Positions 26,569 to 35,378 of a stretch of 64,000 bases of DNA are shown one piece after another. Position 1 is the stretch's first letter. Each line of letters opens with the position of its first letter. Where the stretch lies: the NCBI GenBank assembly GCA_016716065.1, contig JADJXA010000011.1:146386-210385 (forward strand), in the 5' to 3' direction. The notes beneath the pieces were generated by a model. The model made no database searches. It saw only the letters and a list, made by a program, of their open reading frames with translations, and was not told where the DNA came from. Origin of the DNA: Candidatus Leptovillus gracilis. GTDB taxonomy: Bacteria; Chloroflexota; Anaerolineae; Promineifilales; Promineifilaceae. The translations under genes were made by a program, and so were the position numbers.

Positions 26569-27537
26569 CTAGTTTGCCCGAAAATCATCCTTGTCTATCT
26601 GGCCGGTTGGGTGGCAAGACAGGCAGTCTACCGTTTCCGCCGGCGTTAGTTGTGCATGGGCGACCAGCATGTCGGCTGTGCCGTGGCAGTTATGGCATAG
26701 ATAGTGCGTGTAGCTGTCTACGTGGCAGGTCTGGCATGGCAAACGGCCGTCGCCGCCATGATCTAACGGAAAGGTGTGCTGCGTCAACTGCGCCGAAGAC
26801 CAGGTCACCGCATCATGACACCGCTGGCACTCCAGACCAAATTGACCAATATGAAGCTCTGGCTCGGCGTGGCAGGCGGCGCAGGCCGATGGTGTGTTGG
26901 CATAGGTCTGGTTTGCATGACACGCTTCGCAGGCCACTGCGGCGTGTGCCCCGACCAGGACAAAGTGTTGGTTGTGATCGAAATTTGCCAGACGATCATG
27001 CCCATCGTGGCAAGCCACGCAGCCATCGCCATACCGTTCTTGATGTTGAGCCATGTAATCTGGGGCGTGGTTAGTATGGCAGGTAACGCAGTCTATGGCC
27101 TCTTGCCCAAACTGGCCCAAATGATGGCAGCTTTCACAGTTTAACGGCTGCCCATCATAGCCGGTGTGGTGCTGGTCCAGGCTAAAATCGGCCAGAAGCG
27201 TGTGGTCCACATTGTTAAAGGCGAAAACGGTGATTTTGGCGTCGCGCCCTTTGTGTTCGGTGTGGCAGCTTTGGCAGTCTGAGGTGACCGGCAGCAAGCC
27301 ATGCAGGCCAAAGGCTGCGGCGCGTTGTTCGGCCACGTCTACGTGGCAGTTCTGGCAGCGGTTGTCTATGATGCAATGAATGGGACCATGACAATGGGTA
27401 CATTCCTGTTGGAATTCGGCGTGAGAATTGTAACCGCCCAACATGTCCCCACTGGCGTTAACAGCCGACAGCGGCCCAATGTTATGGTGGGTAACTATGA
27501 AGTAACCGCCTATCATCATGCCTATCATCATTAGCAA
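26569..27537 (-). CDS. 12-heme cytochrome c (N-terminus disrupted)
   Basis: A 322-residue frame with 12 CXXCH sites (CTHCH, CQNCH, CQSCH, CESCH, CVTCH, CVACH, CEACH, CAACH, CQRCH, CQTCH, CHNCH, CLSCH) and extra histidines as likely second ligands. The frame begins inside a membrane helix (MLMMIGMMIGGYFIV). A better start, MHRKLIYFLATPLGLG with an AGGGGGT ribosome site, lies at 27590 in another frame; adding one G to the GGGG run at 27543-27546 joins the two. It is the likely first gene of a two-gene unit with the 29-heme cytochrome, 97 bases downstream. A periplasmic electron carrier is likely. Confidence 0.85.
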   Translation of the reverse strand: MLMMIGMMIGGYFIVTHHNIGPLSAVNASGDMLGGYNSHAEFQQECTHCHGPIHCIIDNRCQNCHVDVAEQRAAAFGLHGLLPVTSDCQSCHTEHKGRDAKITVFAFNNVDHTLLADFSLDQHHTGYDGQPLNCESCHHLGQFGQEAIDCVTCHTNHAPDYMAQHQERYGDGCVACHDGHDRLANFDHNQHFVLVGAHAAVACEACHANQTYANTPSACAACHAEPELHIGQFGLECQRCHDAVTWSSAQLTQHTFPLDHGGDGRLPCQTCHVDSYTHYLCHNCHGTADMLVAHAQLTPAETVDCLSCHPTGQIDKDDFRAN

Positions 27538-27590
27538 AGACGCCCCAGCCCCAGAGGAGTCGCCAGAAAGTAAATCAGTTTGCGGTGCAT

Positions 27591-27910
27591 GTGACCCCCT
27601 GACTATAACCGTTCACGCCCCCGAAGTTGAGCCTGCCAAAAACGATTTGCCTTCGACAAGTTCAGGAAAAGGGTGAATCACTATCCCTGATTCGATTCTC
27701 GCAAAGGCCATATTGAAGTGCTAGTACCAATGTACCAATCGCTCCTTAACCAATCCTCAACGGTGGGGAGCAACGGCTTATGCGGAATGGTACATGGATT
27801 AAATGTTGATGATGTGGATTCGTGTGGCTCAAAATGGAGAGAAATGTGTTTATCTGCCGCGTCTGCCAAAATCCACGTCTGGTTTGAAAGTGGCAAAGAT
27901 AGCCCGGCCG
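27591..27910. other. Intergenic region with candidate operator
   Basis: About 320 bases without a convincing gene. It holds a repeat-like stretch (27620-27672) and the 11-base-spaced direct repeat at 27744-27761; it should contain the promoter of the multiheme genes. Confidence 0.6.
27744..27761 (-). promoter_or_regulatory. Candidate SARP box upstream of 12-heme gene
   Basis: Minus-strand GTTGAGG-ATTG-GTTAAGG: two seven-base half-sites 11 bases apart, about 155 bases before the 12-heme cytochrome start. The same motif occurs at 32839 and 33459. Confidence 0.5.
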
Positions 27911-29347
27911 TTATTCCTTATCTATCACCGGTAAATAGACCACGTAGGTGTCGGCAAGCTGCTCTGCGCCAAAGTAGACAAAGGCGCGGCCAACGATGTC
28001 GCGGTTGATGCGGTGCTGTGGCGCACCGATGGCCGGGTCGTTATAGCCATCGCCGTTTACATCGCCGGCTAGATCGGCGCTAAAGCCATAGGCGGACTCT
28101 GCTTTGTTGCCTTCACCGATCCAATTTGCGTTGGCGCTGATGCCGCCCGATATACCCAGGTAAAGAAAGACGCTCCCTTCCAACGATTGGTCGTGGGTGT
28201 ATTGGGGCGCGCCGATGAGCAGGTCGGGCAGGGCGTCGCCGTTGACATGGCCGGCGCTGACGGCCGTGCCAAATCTGGCCCCGGTTTGCCCGGAAAATGC
28301 CGACCAGACGGCCGTATCCCCTACCCCTTGCCCGCTGCCGGGGTAGAGAAATACCGCACCTTCATTGTCAGCCGCGCCGTCAAAATAAGGCGCGCCCACC
28401 ATCATGTCGCTCTGACCGTCCTGGTTGAAATCGGCGGCGGTGATGGCTGCGCCAAACAGGCTGTTGGCCTGTCCACCGCGAATCGTCTGGTCGGCTGTGC
28501 CGCCGGGTCCGCTGCTGCCGCCCAGAAACAGGAAAACAGCCCCTTCATCTACGAGTGCACCATCATAAAAAGGCGCGCCGACTGCCACGTCGTCGTAGCC
28601 ATCGCCGTTGACATCACCGACCAGGGCGATGGCCGTGCCAAAAGCGGCGTTGGTTTGTCCACCGACGGCCGTCCAGTCGGGAGTGCCGCTTAACCCGGCA
28701 GCCGAACCTAAAAAAAGAAAGGCCGCCCCTTCGTGGCTTAACGTGTCGCTGTACCAACGCGCACCCACCAGCACATCGTCGAAACCGTCGCCGTTTACAT
28801 CGCCGCCCCCAGCGATGCTGTAGCCTAGCTGCGCTTCTTTTTGGTTGCTTTCATAGGTCCAGGTGGCCGCGGCGGGCAATCCCTGGGCCGAACCCAGGTA
28901 AAGATAAACGCGCCCTTCTTCTGGCTGACCCTGGTTGCTGCGATATGCGCCGATCAGCACATCGCCATAGCTGTCGCCGTTCACGTCGCCGACAGCCACG
29001 GCGAAACCGTAACGCGCCCCGGTGAGATCGCTGCCCGCTGACCAGGCGGGCTGGCTGTTAAGACCGCCAGCGGAGCCATGAAACAAAAAAGCGGCTCCGC
29101 CGCGCGTCTGGCCGTTGTCGAAGCGGGGCGCGCCGACGATGAGGTCGTCGAAGTTGTCGCCGTTTACGTCAACGGTGGCAAGGGCATAGCCATATTCGCC
29201 GCCCACCTGGCTGCCCGCCGCCGACCAGGCCAGCAGCAGGGCGCGCAAGGGGTTGGGGGTGGCAAAGAGGAGACAAGAGAGGAGGAGTACGGCCGTTAAA
29301 CTGACCGCTACTCCTTTTTTGTTTTTCTCAACCCGCTTTTGGCGCAT
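27911..29347 (-). CDS. Secreted seven-repeat FG-GAP (integrin-like) protein
   Basis: A 478-residue exported protein with a signal peptide (residues about 12-37) and seven FG-GAP repeats of about 58 residues. Each has a YGYALA/FGTAI-type start, a DVNGDGxDD calcium-binding loop, and a GAxFLFLGS end, which predicts one seven-bladed beta-propeller. It ends soon after the seventh blade (YVVYLPVIDKE) with no obvious anchor. Such proteins bind surfaces or ligands outside the cell. It is on the same strand as the secreted Asp-box protein upstream and the multiheme genes downstream. Confidence 0.9.
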   Translation of the reverse strand: MRQKRVEKNKKGVAVSLTAVLLLSCLLFATPNPLRALLLAWSAAGSQVGGEYGYALATVDVNGDNFDDLIVGAPRFDNGQTRGGAAFLFHGSAGGLNSQPAWSAGSDLTGARYGFAVAVGDVNGDSYGDVLIGAYRSNQGQPEEGRVYLYLGSAQGLPAAATWTYESNQKEAQLGYSIAGGGDVNGDGFDDVLVGARWYSDTLSHEGAAFLFLGSAAGLSGTPDWTAVGGQTNAAFGTAIALVGDVNGDGYDDVAVGAPFYDGALVDEGAVFLFLGGSSGPGGTADQTIRGGQANSLFGAAITAADFNQDGQSDMMVGAPYFDGAADNEGAVFLYPGSGQGVGDTAVWSAFSGQTGARFGTAVSAGHVNGDALPDLLIGAPQYTHDQSLEGSVFLYLGISGGISANANWIGEGNKAESAYGFSADLAGDVNGDGYNDPAIGAPQHRINRDIVGRAFVYFGAEQLADTYVVYLPVIDKE

Positions 29348-29366
29348 GGTTCCCTTTTGCCAATAG

Positions 29367-29444
29367 CCCCCGGAGGTTCTGAACCTCCGGGGGCCTGTTC
29401 TTTCCAGGCAAACCTGACGGGTCTTTGAGACCGTCAGGTTTGCC
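29367..29444. repeat. Two adjacent hairpins
   Basis: A 13-base-arm palindrome CCCCCGGAGGTTC, centre T, then complement (29367-29393), and a second hairpin GGCAAACCTGACGG with its complement (29408-29444). They lie between the FG-GAP gene and the end of the Asp-box gene; there is no T-tract, so processing or repeat rather than classical terminators. Confidence 0.65.
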
Positions 29445-29449
29445 TCCCT

Positions 29450-32400
29450 TTACTGATTAGTCGTTACCGGCAGGAATGTGCGGTAGCCAACAAACAAGGC
29501 GGTTGTCACTTCGTTGGACCAACGGCCATGGTTGTCTTGCGCCCGGAAGCTGATCATGTGGTTGCCGAGGCTAAGATCGGTCACTGGAATGGTGAAGGAT
29601 TTCTGGTTGCTCAACAGACCATCCAGGTCCGAACGCCATTCATAGGCTGCGATTTGGGCAGAGCCTAACGGCCGTGCGCTGCCGATAAAAGTAAGGTCCC
29701 CGGCCGAATAGTCGGCGGCCGTGTGGCTGGTGTAAAGGATGGAGACATAGGGAGGCGTGTTAGCGGCCGTGTCTTCGTTCAGGAACATGACCCGGCGGAA
29801 GATGGCGTCACTGTTAGAGACGTTCTCTAATTCGTCTTCCTGCCACTGGTTCCAGATGACATAGTAATACGTGCCGCCATTATTGCAGGTGTTGGCTGCC
29901 TCGCCAGAAAGGTCTTCGCGGTCATGTTCCAGCCAGTCGAAGCCCATGGTGATTTCGCCGGTTCCAGCGTTAGCGTACTCCACCAGGAAGTAGTCATCGC
30001 CATAGGTGGTAGCGCGGCTGTAGAACAGGTCCAACGGCACGGCCTCACCGTCAGCGACGGTGGTGTTGTCGCCGGTCTCGTAGACGATGAAGAACTTGGA
30101 TGGGTCGCGTACATCATCTTCGTAGCCGGTAAAACCGATTCCTTTCAGGTCTGTGATGGGCAGCATTTTGAGGCCACCGGTAGGCGTGTAGCGCGGGTCA
30201 AGGATGGTCACTCTGTTGCCGGTGAGCTGCGAGAGGTTGCGGGATTGTTCAAACGCGCCGGCGGCGTAATCGAAACAAACTCTGGTGTAGTCGGAACCAG
30301 CGCCGTAATTTTCGCAAGCGGTCGGGTCGGTGGCATCTTCTTCGCCCTCGCCGCCCAGTGCAGCCGGGGTGGTTGTCCAGGTTAAGCCGCCGTCGAAGGA
30401 ACGACGAGCATATAAGTTATAGTGGTCATTGCCGACGCTGTTGGCCTGCCAGTTAGGCGACCAGGCGTACATCATCATGATGAAGTCGCCGTCAATGAAA
30501 CCGCGATGCCCTTTGGCAACGTCATAGGGGTTTTCCCAGGACTGATCATCCAGATCGTTGTCGTTGCAGGTATACCCACCCAGGGTTGATGCGCCGCCAC
30601 ACTGTCGCCACTCGGTTACTTTGGGGAAGGGCGTCACCCCGCCGTCCCAGGGAAAGGCGGCCGCGCAGTCGTCACCGCTGGTACCATTGTCACACGAGAC
30701 AATGCTGGTGCCCGAGACGTTGATCATATTGCTCAGGCACAGCCCTTCCAGATAACGCGGGTTGGAACCGTCGGTGTAGACCCATTCGTCGCAGACCAGA
30801 TTCTCATAAGCGTAAGGGTTGTAGCCTTCGGGCAAGCAACGTTCGATGGTTGTGGGGTCGTTGTCGGTGTCACATAGCACCCAGATACCATCGGGCACTT
30901 TGGTCATGCGTAGGAAGATGTCGGCCGGACCGCCCTGGTTGAGGATGCCTTGCTTGACAATCAGGACCGATGAAACGCCACTCTGGCCAATTTGGTGAAT
31001 GGGCTGCGACATATGCGAGAAGCGGCGGGAAATTTCGGTTTCGTAGAAGTCGTTGCCGAAATCGTCCTCCATCATCGGGAAGAATTCGCCTGGGATGCAA
31101 TCTTCATCATGGGGGCCGCAGACGGCCGGCTGATTGAGCATACCACCCTGCAGCAAAAACTCCGGGTTCAGCATGTCGAAGGAGTAGTACCACATGTTCT
31201 TGCCAATGTCTTCAGGTTCAGCATCGTCGTCGGTGCTGCCCTCACCGAGAGCTTTAGACTCCTCCGCGCCCATGATGACAATAGCACTGTCATAGACGAT
31301 GGTGGACTCTACGGGTTCAAAGTAGAGGCTGTCATAGGGCTGCACATTGACACGCGGTCGGGAGGAGCCAACACGGCCTTGCAGGACACGGCCGTCTTCA
31401 GTCTGACACAGTTGCAGAGTTGTACCACCCGGGTTGGTCCAGGAGACCGGTATAGTGCAGTAGGTTGAATTCTCAGATTGGGTTATTCCTGTTTTGACGG
31501 CATTGGGATCGTCCCAATTCACATCCGGCAGCACTGTCGCGCCGTAGGGATCGGTGTCGTCGAATTCAACGTAGCAGTAGGGATCACTACCCAGGGCTTT
31601 GCACATCTTATTGTCGGTCAGGCGGATGGGCATGGCCATGGGCACGGCAACCTTAGGCATGGTTTCGCCTGCATACGCGGCAATATCAATCGGAATGGCA
31701 TCGTCACTGTCGTCGCTCATGACCATGACGAAATCATCCAGAGAGACGAACGAATACCAGAGGTCGGTTTGCTGGTTAACCACAGCGCCAGACCAACCTT
31801 CGCCGGGGCCGAGGCCCTGTCCGGGGCGTAGACCTTCGGGGTCTTCCTGCCAGGTCATCATAAAACCACCAGCGCTGTCGCCGGCCATCTCCAGGCGGTT
31901 GGCGTCGCGGCGGCCAGAAGTCAACCGTTCGGCTTTGGTCCAGACAATGTCGTAGCCCATAGAGGCGTCATCTAGCTCAACCGGCAGCAATTGCCCGCGC
32001 GCAGACCAGACACAGGAATAGGGGATCTCGCCAACTTCGGGAAAGCCCATCCCCGTGTAGTCCACCGAGTTTTGGCTGCCAGCTACGCCCCAGATGTCGC
32101 GCACATACAAGTCGGGCAAACCAAAGTCTTCTTGCAGGTCTAACACATCCTCATTTACAAAGGTGTACATGGGCGAGCCGCCATCGCAGTATTTGCTGAT
32201 CCAGCCGACCAGGACTTTGTCGCCAGCAATGGTGAAAGTCATGTTGTGGGCGTCGCCAGGATAGGGGTGGCCGTTTGCCAGGGTAAAAGAGGATAAATCT
32301 GCGGAAAGAGAGAGGTTGGTACGTTTCCAGGTTGCGCCGTCATCCAGGGAAAGGGCCGCATAAGCATCGTGGGCGCCGAAACCGGCGCCGCTCAGGATGC

Positions 32401-32710
32401 TGTAGATACCCTCTACCCCTTCTTCTTCCTCTGGAAGCGAGTCTATGTAGACGGCCACCAGGGGTTTGGCGTTATCGCGGGTATCAACCAATGTGCCAGC
32501 GGCGTCGTAGTATAGGGTGCTGGTAATGACGCCATCTGACGTTTGTGCGGGGACATAGAAGGCCATGTGGTTGAGATTGGCGCGTTCGGTTTCCTGGTCC
32601 GGCGTTTTGGAGATGTTGCGCCGGAACATCTGGCCGTCATCGGCAAAAGCAGTGACTGTAGCCAACGCGATGGCTAAAATGACGAAAATTAACCAATGCT
32701 TCTTACTCAT
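29450..32710 (-). CDS. Large secreted protein with Asp-box repeats
   Basis: A 1086-residue exported protein with an N-terminal signal (residues 5-23). Sialidase-type Asp boxes are visible (SLDDGATWKRTN near residue 122 and SFDGGLTWTTTP in the last third), which suggests a beta-propeller fold. The C-terminal 90 residues (TPPYVSILYTSHTAADY onward, LGNHMISFRAQDNHGRWS) look like an Ig/PKD-like domain. Many cysteines are spread through the middle. No catalytic sialidase triad was identified, so an enzymatic role is not claimed. It has a candidate SARP box about 130 bases upstream. Confidence 0.75.
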   Translation of the reverse strand: MSKKHWLIFVILAIALATVTAFADDGQMFRRNISKTPDQETERANLNHMAFYVPAQTSDGVITSTLYYDAAGTLVDTRDNAKPLVAVYIDSLPEEEEGVEGIYSILSGAGFGAHDAYAALSLDDGATWKRTNLSLSADLSSFTLANGHPYPGDAHNMTFTIAGDKVLVGWISKYCDGGSPMYTFVNEDVLDLQEDFGLPDLYVRDIWGVAGSQNSVDYTGMGFPEVGEIPYSCVWSARGQLLPVELDDASMGYDIVWTKAERLTSGRRDANRLEMAGDSAGGFMMTWQEDPEGLRPGQGLGPGEGWSGAVVNQQTDLWYSFVSLDDFVMVMSDDSDDAIPIDIAAYAGETMPKVAVPMAMPIRLTDNKMCKALGSDPYCYVEFDDTDPYGATVLPDVNWDDPNAVKTGITQSENSTYCTIPVSWTNPGGTTLQLCQTEDGRVLQGRVGSSRPRVNVQPYDSLYFEPVESTIVYDSAIVIMGAEESKALGEGSTDDDAEPEDIGKNMWYYSFDMLNPEFLLQGGMLNQPAVCGPHDEDCIPGEFFPMMEDDFGNDFYETEISRRFSHMSQPIHQIGQSGVSSVLIVKQGILNQGGPADIFLRMTKVPDGIWVLCDTDNDPTTIERCLPEGYNPYAYENLVCDEWVYTDGSNPRYLEGLCLSNMINVSGTSIVSCDNGTSGDDCAAAFPWDGGVTPFPKVTEWRQCGGASTLGGYTCNDNDLDDQSWENPYDVAKGHRGFIDGDFIMMMYAWSPNWQANSVGNDHYNLYARRSFDGGLTWTTTPAALGGEGEEDATDPTACENYGAGSDYTRVCFDYAAGAFEQSRNLSQLTGNRVTILDPRYTPTGGLKMLPITDLKGIGFTGYEDDVRDPSKFFIVYETGDNTTVADGEAVPLDLFYSRATTYGDDYFLVEYANAGTGEITMGFDWLEHDREDLSGEAANTCNNGGTYYYVIWNQWQEDELENVSNSDAIFRRVMFLNEDTAANTPPYVSILYTSHTAADYSAGDLTFIGSARPLGSAQIAAYEWRSDLDGLLSNQKSFTIPVTDLSLGNHMISFRAQDNHGRWSNEVTTALFVGYRTFLPVTTNQ

Positions 32711-32838
32711 ATTCCTAACCCTCCGGTCTGTCAGCGACCAAATATGTGATTGTGGCGGATAAACGAGGCGTCAAGATCGGGCTGGCAACTATGTGGTCTT
32801 TATGTGCCTCTCGACATGGGACTAACGTACTATGGACT

Positions 32839-32856
32839 ACTTAACCGATCCTCAAC
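32839..32856 (-). promoter_or_regulatory. Candidate SARP box upstream of Asp-box gene
   Basis: Minus-strand GTTGAGG-ATCG-GTTAAGT, half-sites 11 bases apart, about 130 bases before the secreted Asp-box protein start. Confidence 0.5.
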
Positions 32857-32939
32857 GGCCGTTTGCCTGGCAGCTAGTTGTTGAGCAAACAAGATGATGA
32901 TGGGTGAAAATGAGGCGATGGGCGGCTGGTGGGCGCGGT

Positions 32940-33329
32940 TTAGAGGGGTTCAGGCCACTGTGAATGGGCTTCGGGCAGGCATTGGATGTGGACGAGGGCG
33001 GCGGCATTATCCGGGTCGGGAAGGACGAAGAGGGTGCTGATGGTGGTGAGGAGACGTTTTTGCGCCGGGCCATTCACCAGCAGGTGGAAAGCGCGGACGG
33101 GTTGGTTGTGGTGGAGGGCGTCGAGAATAGGGCAGCCTGGCCCACAGAACGGCCGTCCATCCGGCGTTTCTCCTTGCAACAACTGCCAGCAAGGTTGACC
33201 TAAGGCTTCAGCGGTGCTGATCCCAAACAACGTTTCGGCTGCCGTATTCCACAAAACAATTCGTTGTTGGTAGTCAACGGCAAATGTCGCGTCTCCAATG
33301 TTACTCAATATGTTGAGAATTTCTGCCAC
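32940..33329 (-). CDS. PAS-domain protein with FC-x3-CP motif
   Basis: A 129-residue single PAS domain: IGDATFAVDYQQRIVLWNTAAETLFG, then ALGQPCWQLLQG. It contains RPFCGPGCPIL, a Cys pair also present in the PAS domain of the SARP regulator encoded next (DPFCSLDCPII), so the two share ancestry. No output domain is present. It may act as a sensor partner or a free-standing decoy for the regulator. The Cys pair could respond to redox state or bind metal; inference. A candidate SARP box lies 130 bases upstream. Confidence 0.8.
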   Translation of the reverse strand: MAEILNILSNIGDATFAVDYQQRIVLWNTAAETLFGISTAEALGQPCWQLLQGETPDGRPFCGPGCPILDALHHNQPVRAFHLLVNGPAQKRLLTTISTLFVLPDPDNAAALVHIQCLPEAHSQWPEPL

Positions 33330-33458
33330 GCAACAGCTCCATCACAGGTGGTGGAAGATGGTTCTGGCATGTCGCAGTCTGGATGGTAGCTGGTATGCGG
33401 TTTGAGGATTCCAGAACGGGTTGCTTTGCTCTTCTTGGACTTAACTGTAAATCGGCTT

Positions 33459-33476
33459 ACTTAACCAACCCTCAAC
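33459..33476 (-). promoter_or_regulatory. Candidate SARP box upstream of PAS gene
   Basis: Minus-strand GTTGAGG-GTTG-GTTAAGT, half-sites 11 bases apart, about 130 bases before the PAS protein start and about 70 bases after the SARP gene stop. Confidence 0.5.
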
Positions 33477-33543
33477 AGTGTGGTTAATTGGGCCGCAGCT
33501 TGCGGGCAAAACGTGGCGAATGTTTGCCGAGGGAGCAAAATAG

Positions 33544-34695
33544 TCAGGCCAGGCAATCGAGGTGGCGACACAAATCCAGGGTTTCCTGGCTGGGGGGGAT
33601 ATTGAGTTCAGACATCATGGATTGGGCGAGGTGGCGACATTGGGTAACGGCCGTTGCCACATCCCCCTGTCGCAAAGCCAGGCGAATCAGTTTTTGGCAG
33701 GTCATTTCACGGCAAGGATCAACTGCCAGGGCGCGTAGATACAGCTCTTTGGCCGCGATGTCGTCATGCCGCGCTTCGTAGAGCGCGCCCAGTTCTTCCG
33801 CCGCATTGAGATAGAGATGTCGGAAACGCTCGTGTTCACCGGGGGACCAGACCGCAGTCTGGCTGAGATCAGACAGATAGTCGCCGCGATACAATGCCAG
33901 AGCTTCCTGGTAAAACCGGATGGCGTCAGCGGCTTCCTGGGCGAAACGCGCCTGACGGATTTGTACCTCAAAAAGCTCAATATCCAGCCATAGTTTTTGC
34001 CCATCGGCCAGACGGTAGAAGCCCCCTTCGTAGATGACGTAGCGCGAATCAGCCCCATTTTGCAGGTCTGGTTCCAGGCAGTGGCGCAAATTGTAGATGG
34101 TGGTATTTAGATTGCGCAGTGCGGCTTCATAGGGCAGTTCGCGCCAAAGTATATCGGTCAACTGCTCACGACTGATAGGATGCCTATGGTGGCTGGCAAG
34201 GAAGGCTAACAAGGCGCGTACTTTTAAGCGCCGCCACAGAGCGCCTTCGACCGGGCGGCCATCGGGTCGCCAAACAGCGATGGGTCCCAATAGATGAATC
34301 CGCAGCAAGCTTTCTGATTTATTTTGTATTTCTAGCAGGCGACCAAGCTGCACCAGAACGGGGCTTTCCGTGGATTGGTATTCTTGCGGCAGGGGGATGG
34401 CGCTGATATTCACCACAACATCTTGTCCCAGGCGGCTTCGGGCAATGAGGTTGAAATGCTTAACTGGCTTACCTTGTTGAATCCAGTTAATAATGGGGCA
34501 GTCTAGTGAGCAAAAGGGGTCGCCATTAGCGGTACGGCCGTTTAGCAGTTCCCAACAAAACTGCCCAAGGGCTTCTTCTGCCGAATAGCCAAACGCATCT
34601 TCAGCCGCGTGATTCCAATAGACAATTCGCCGCTGTTCGTCTACAGCCAGAGCGCTGTCACCGGTATTGGCAAAGATGTGCAAATAACTCTGCAA
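33544..34695 (-). CDS. PAS-SARP (BTAD) transcriptional regulator
   Basis: A 383-residue regulator. Residues about 1-115 are a PAS domain with the FCSLDCPI cysteine pair. Residues about 130-225 are an OmpR-type winged helix (LRIHLLGPIAVWRPDGRPV, RRLKVRALLAFLASH, ISREQLTDILW). The rest is a bacterial transcriptional activation domain of TPR type (DIELFEVQIRQAR through LIRLALRQGDVATAV). SARP proteins bind direct heptamers about 11 bases apart near promoters; three such sites lie nearby. The PAS domain would sense a signal, possibly redox. The gene is 113 bases downstream of an RsbR-like gene. Confidence 0.88.
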   Translation of the reverse strand: MQSYLHIFANTGDSALAVDEQRRIVYWNHAAEDAFGYSAEEALGQFCWELLNGRTANGDPFCSLDCPIINWIQQGKPVKHFNLIARSRLGQDVVVNISAIPLPQEYQSTESPVLVQLGRLLEIQNKSESLLRIHLLGPIAVWRPDGRPVEGALWRRLKVRALLAFLASHHRHPISREQLTDILWRELPYEAALRNLNTTIYNLRHCLEPDLQNGADSRYVIYEGGFYRLADGQKLWLDIELFEVQIRQARFAQEAADAIRFYQEALALYRGDYLSDLSQTAVWSPGEHERFRHLYLNAAEELGALYEARHDDIAAKELYLRALAVDPCREMTCQKLIRLALRQGDVATAVTQCRHLAQSMMSELNIPPSQETLDLCRHLDCLA

Positions 34696-34808
34696 AACTG
34701 CCCCCTTGTTGCCTTTGTGGCAACGATTACTCTATTCTTGCTCAAACAGGTTAAGAATTCGCTTACGCTGGCGAGTGCTGCGTGGAGATGCTGGGGGCGA
34801 GTAGCGGG

Positions 34809-35264
34809 TTAGCTGGCTGCGCCGCGGAAAAGGGCCTCCATGTTCAGCGATGGCGCTTTGCTGTGGCTGGCCAGGGTGACGTAGGCGCGCGCCAGGGCGT
34901 CTTTGGCCGCGCCCAGCACCGTGCCAATCAATCCAAAGGCTTCGGCCAGACCAGCGGGGGGAATGGTCTGGCTGATATGCCGCCAGATGCTCTCTTCGAG
35001 GACGTTAACGGCCGTCTGCACCTCATGAATGCCAAACCCGGCAGCAAAGCGTTCCTGGGCGATCTGCTCCATGTAGTCCATGAGCGGGATGAGATTGCGG
35101 TCGGCTACGGCGGCGCGGCTGAGTTGGTAGAGGGTTTGCAGCCGTTGGCGGTTCCAGGCGTCGCCGGCGGCCGTGTAATGCTTCAGGTGGGAGCGGTTGA
35201 GGGCTTCGGTGGCTTCGTCTACGATTGCGTTTTCTTGTTCGTGCAGCAGATCTAAAAGGTTCAT
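34809..35264 (-). CDS. RsbR-type N-terminal sensor-like protein
   Basis: A 151-residue all-helical protein like the RsbRD N-terminal domain (globin-like fold): LLHEQENAIVDEATEALN, then QLSRAAVADRNLIPLMDYMEQIAQERFAAG with FGIHEVQTAVNVLEE. In other proteins this domain precedes STAS or kinase domains and senses stress; here no output domain follows. The start MNLLDL has GGAG seven bases upstream. It is upstream of the PAS-SARP gene on the same strand and may work with it. Confidence 0.75.
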   Translation of the reverse strand: MNLLDLLHEQENAIVDEATEALNRSHLKHYTAAGDAWNRQRLQTLYQLSRAAVADRNLIPLMDYMEQIAQERFAAGFGIHEVQTAVNVLEESIWRHISQTIPPAGLAEAFGLIGTVLGAAKDALARAYVTLASHSKAPSLNMEALFRGAAS

Positions 35265-35365
35265 ACGTTTCTCCATCTTTGCAGTCTACCAAATTGCTAA
35301 CGGACGAGAAATCGTAAACATCACCCATTTACCATGATCTATGTAATGTTTACGGCCGTCTTGAG

Positions 35366-35371
35366 TATAAT
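35366..35371 (+). promoter_or_regulatory. Candidate -10 box of menA
   Basis: A consensus TATAAT eight bases before the menA ATG. Transcription would start at or next to the start codon, giving a leaderless mRNA. No clear -35 box and no ribosome site are visible. Confidence 0.5.
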
Positions 35372-35378
35372 CCCCCCC

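Noticed and set aside
27681..27896. 71-residue minus-strand frame in the intergenic region
   Set aside because: No ribosome site or recognisable motif, and it covers the candidate operator.
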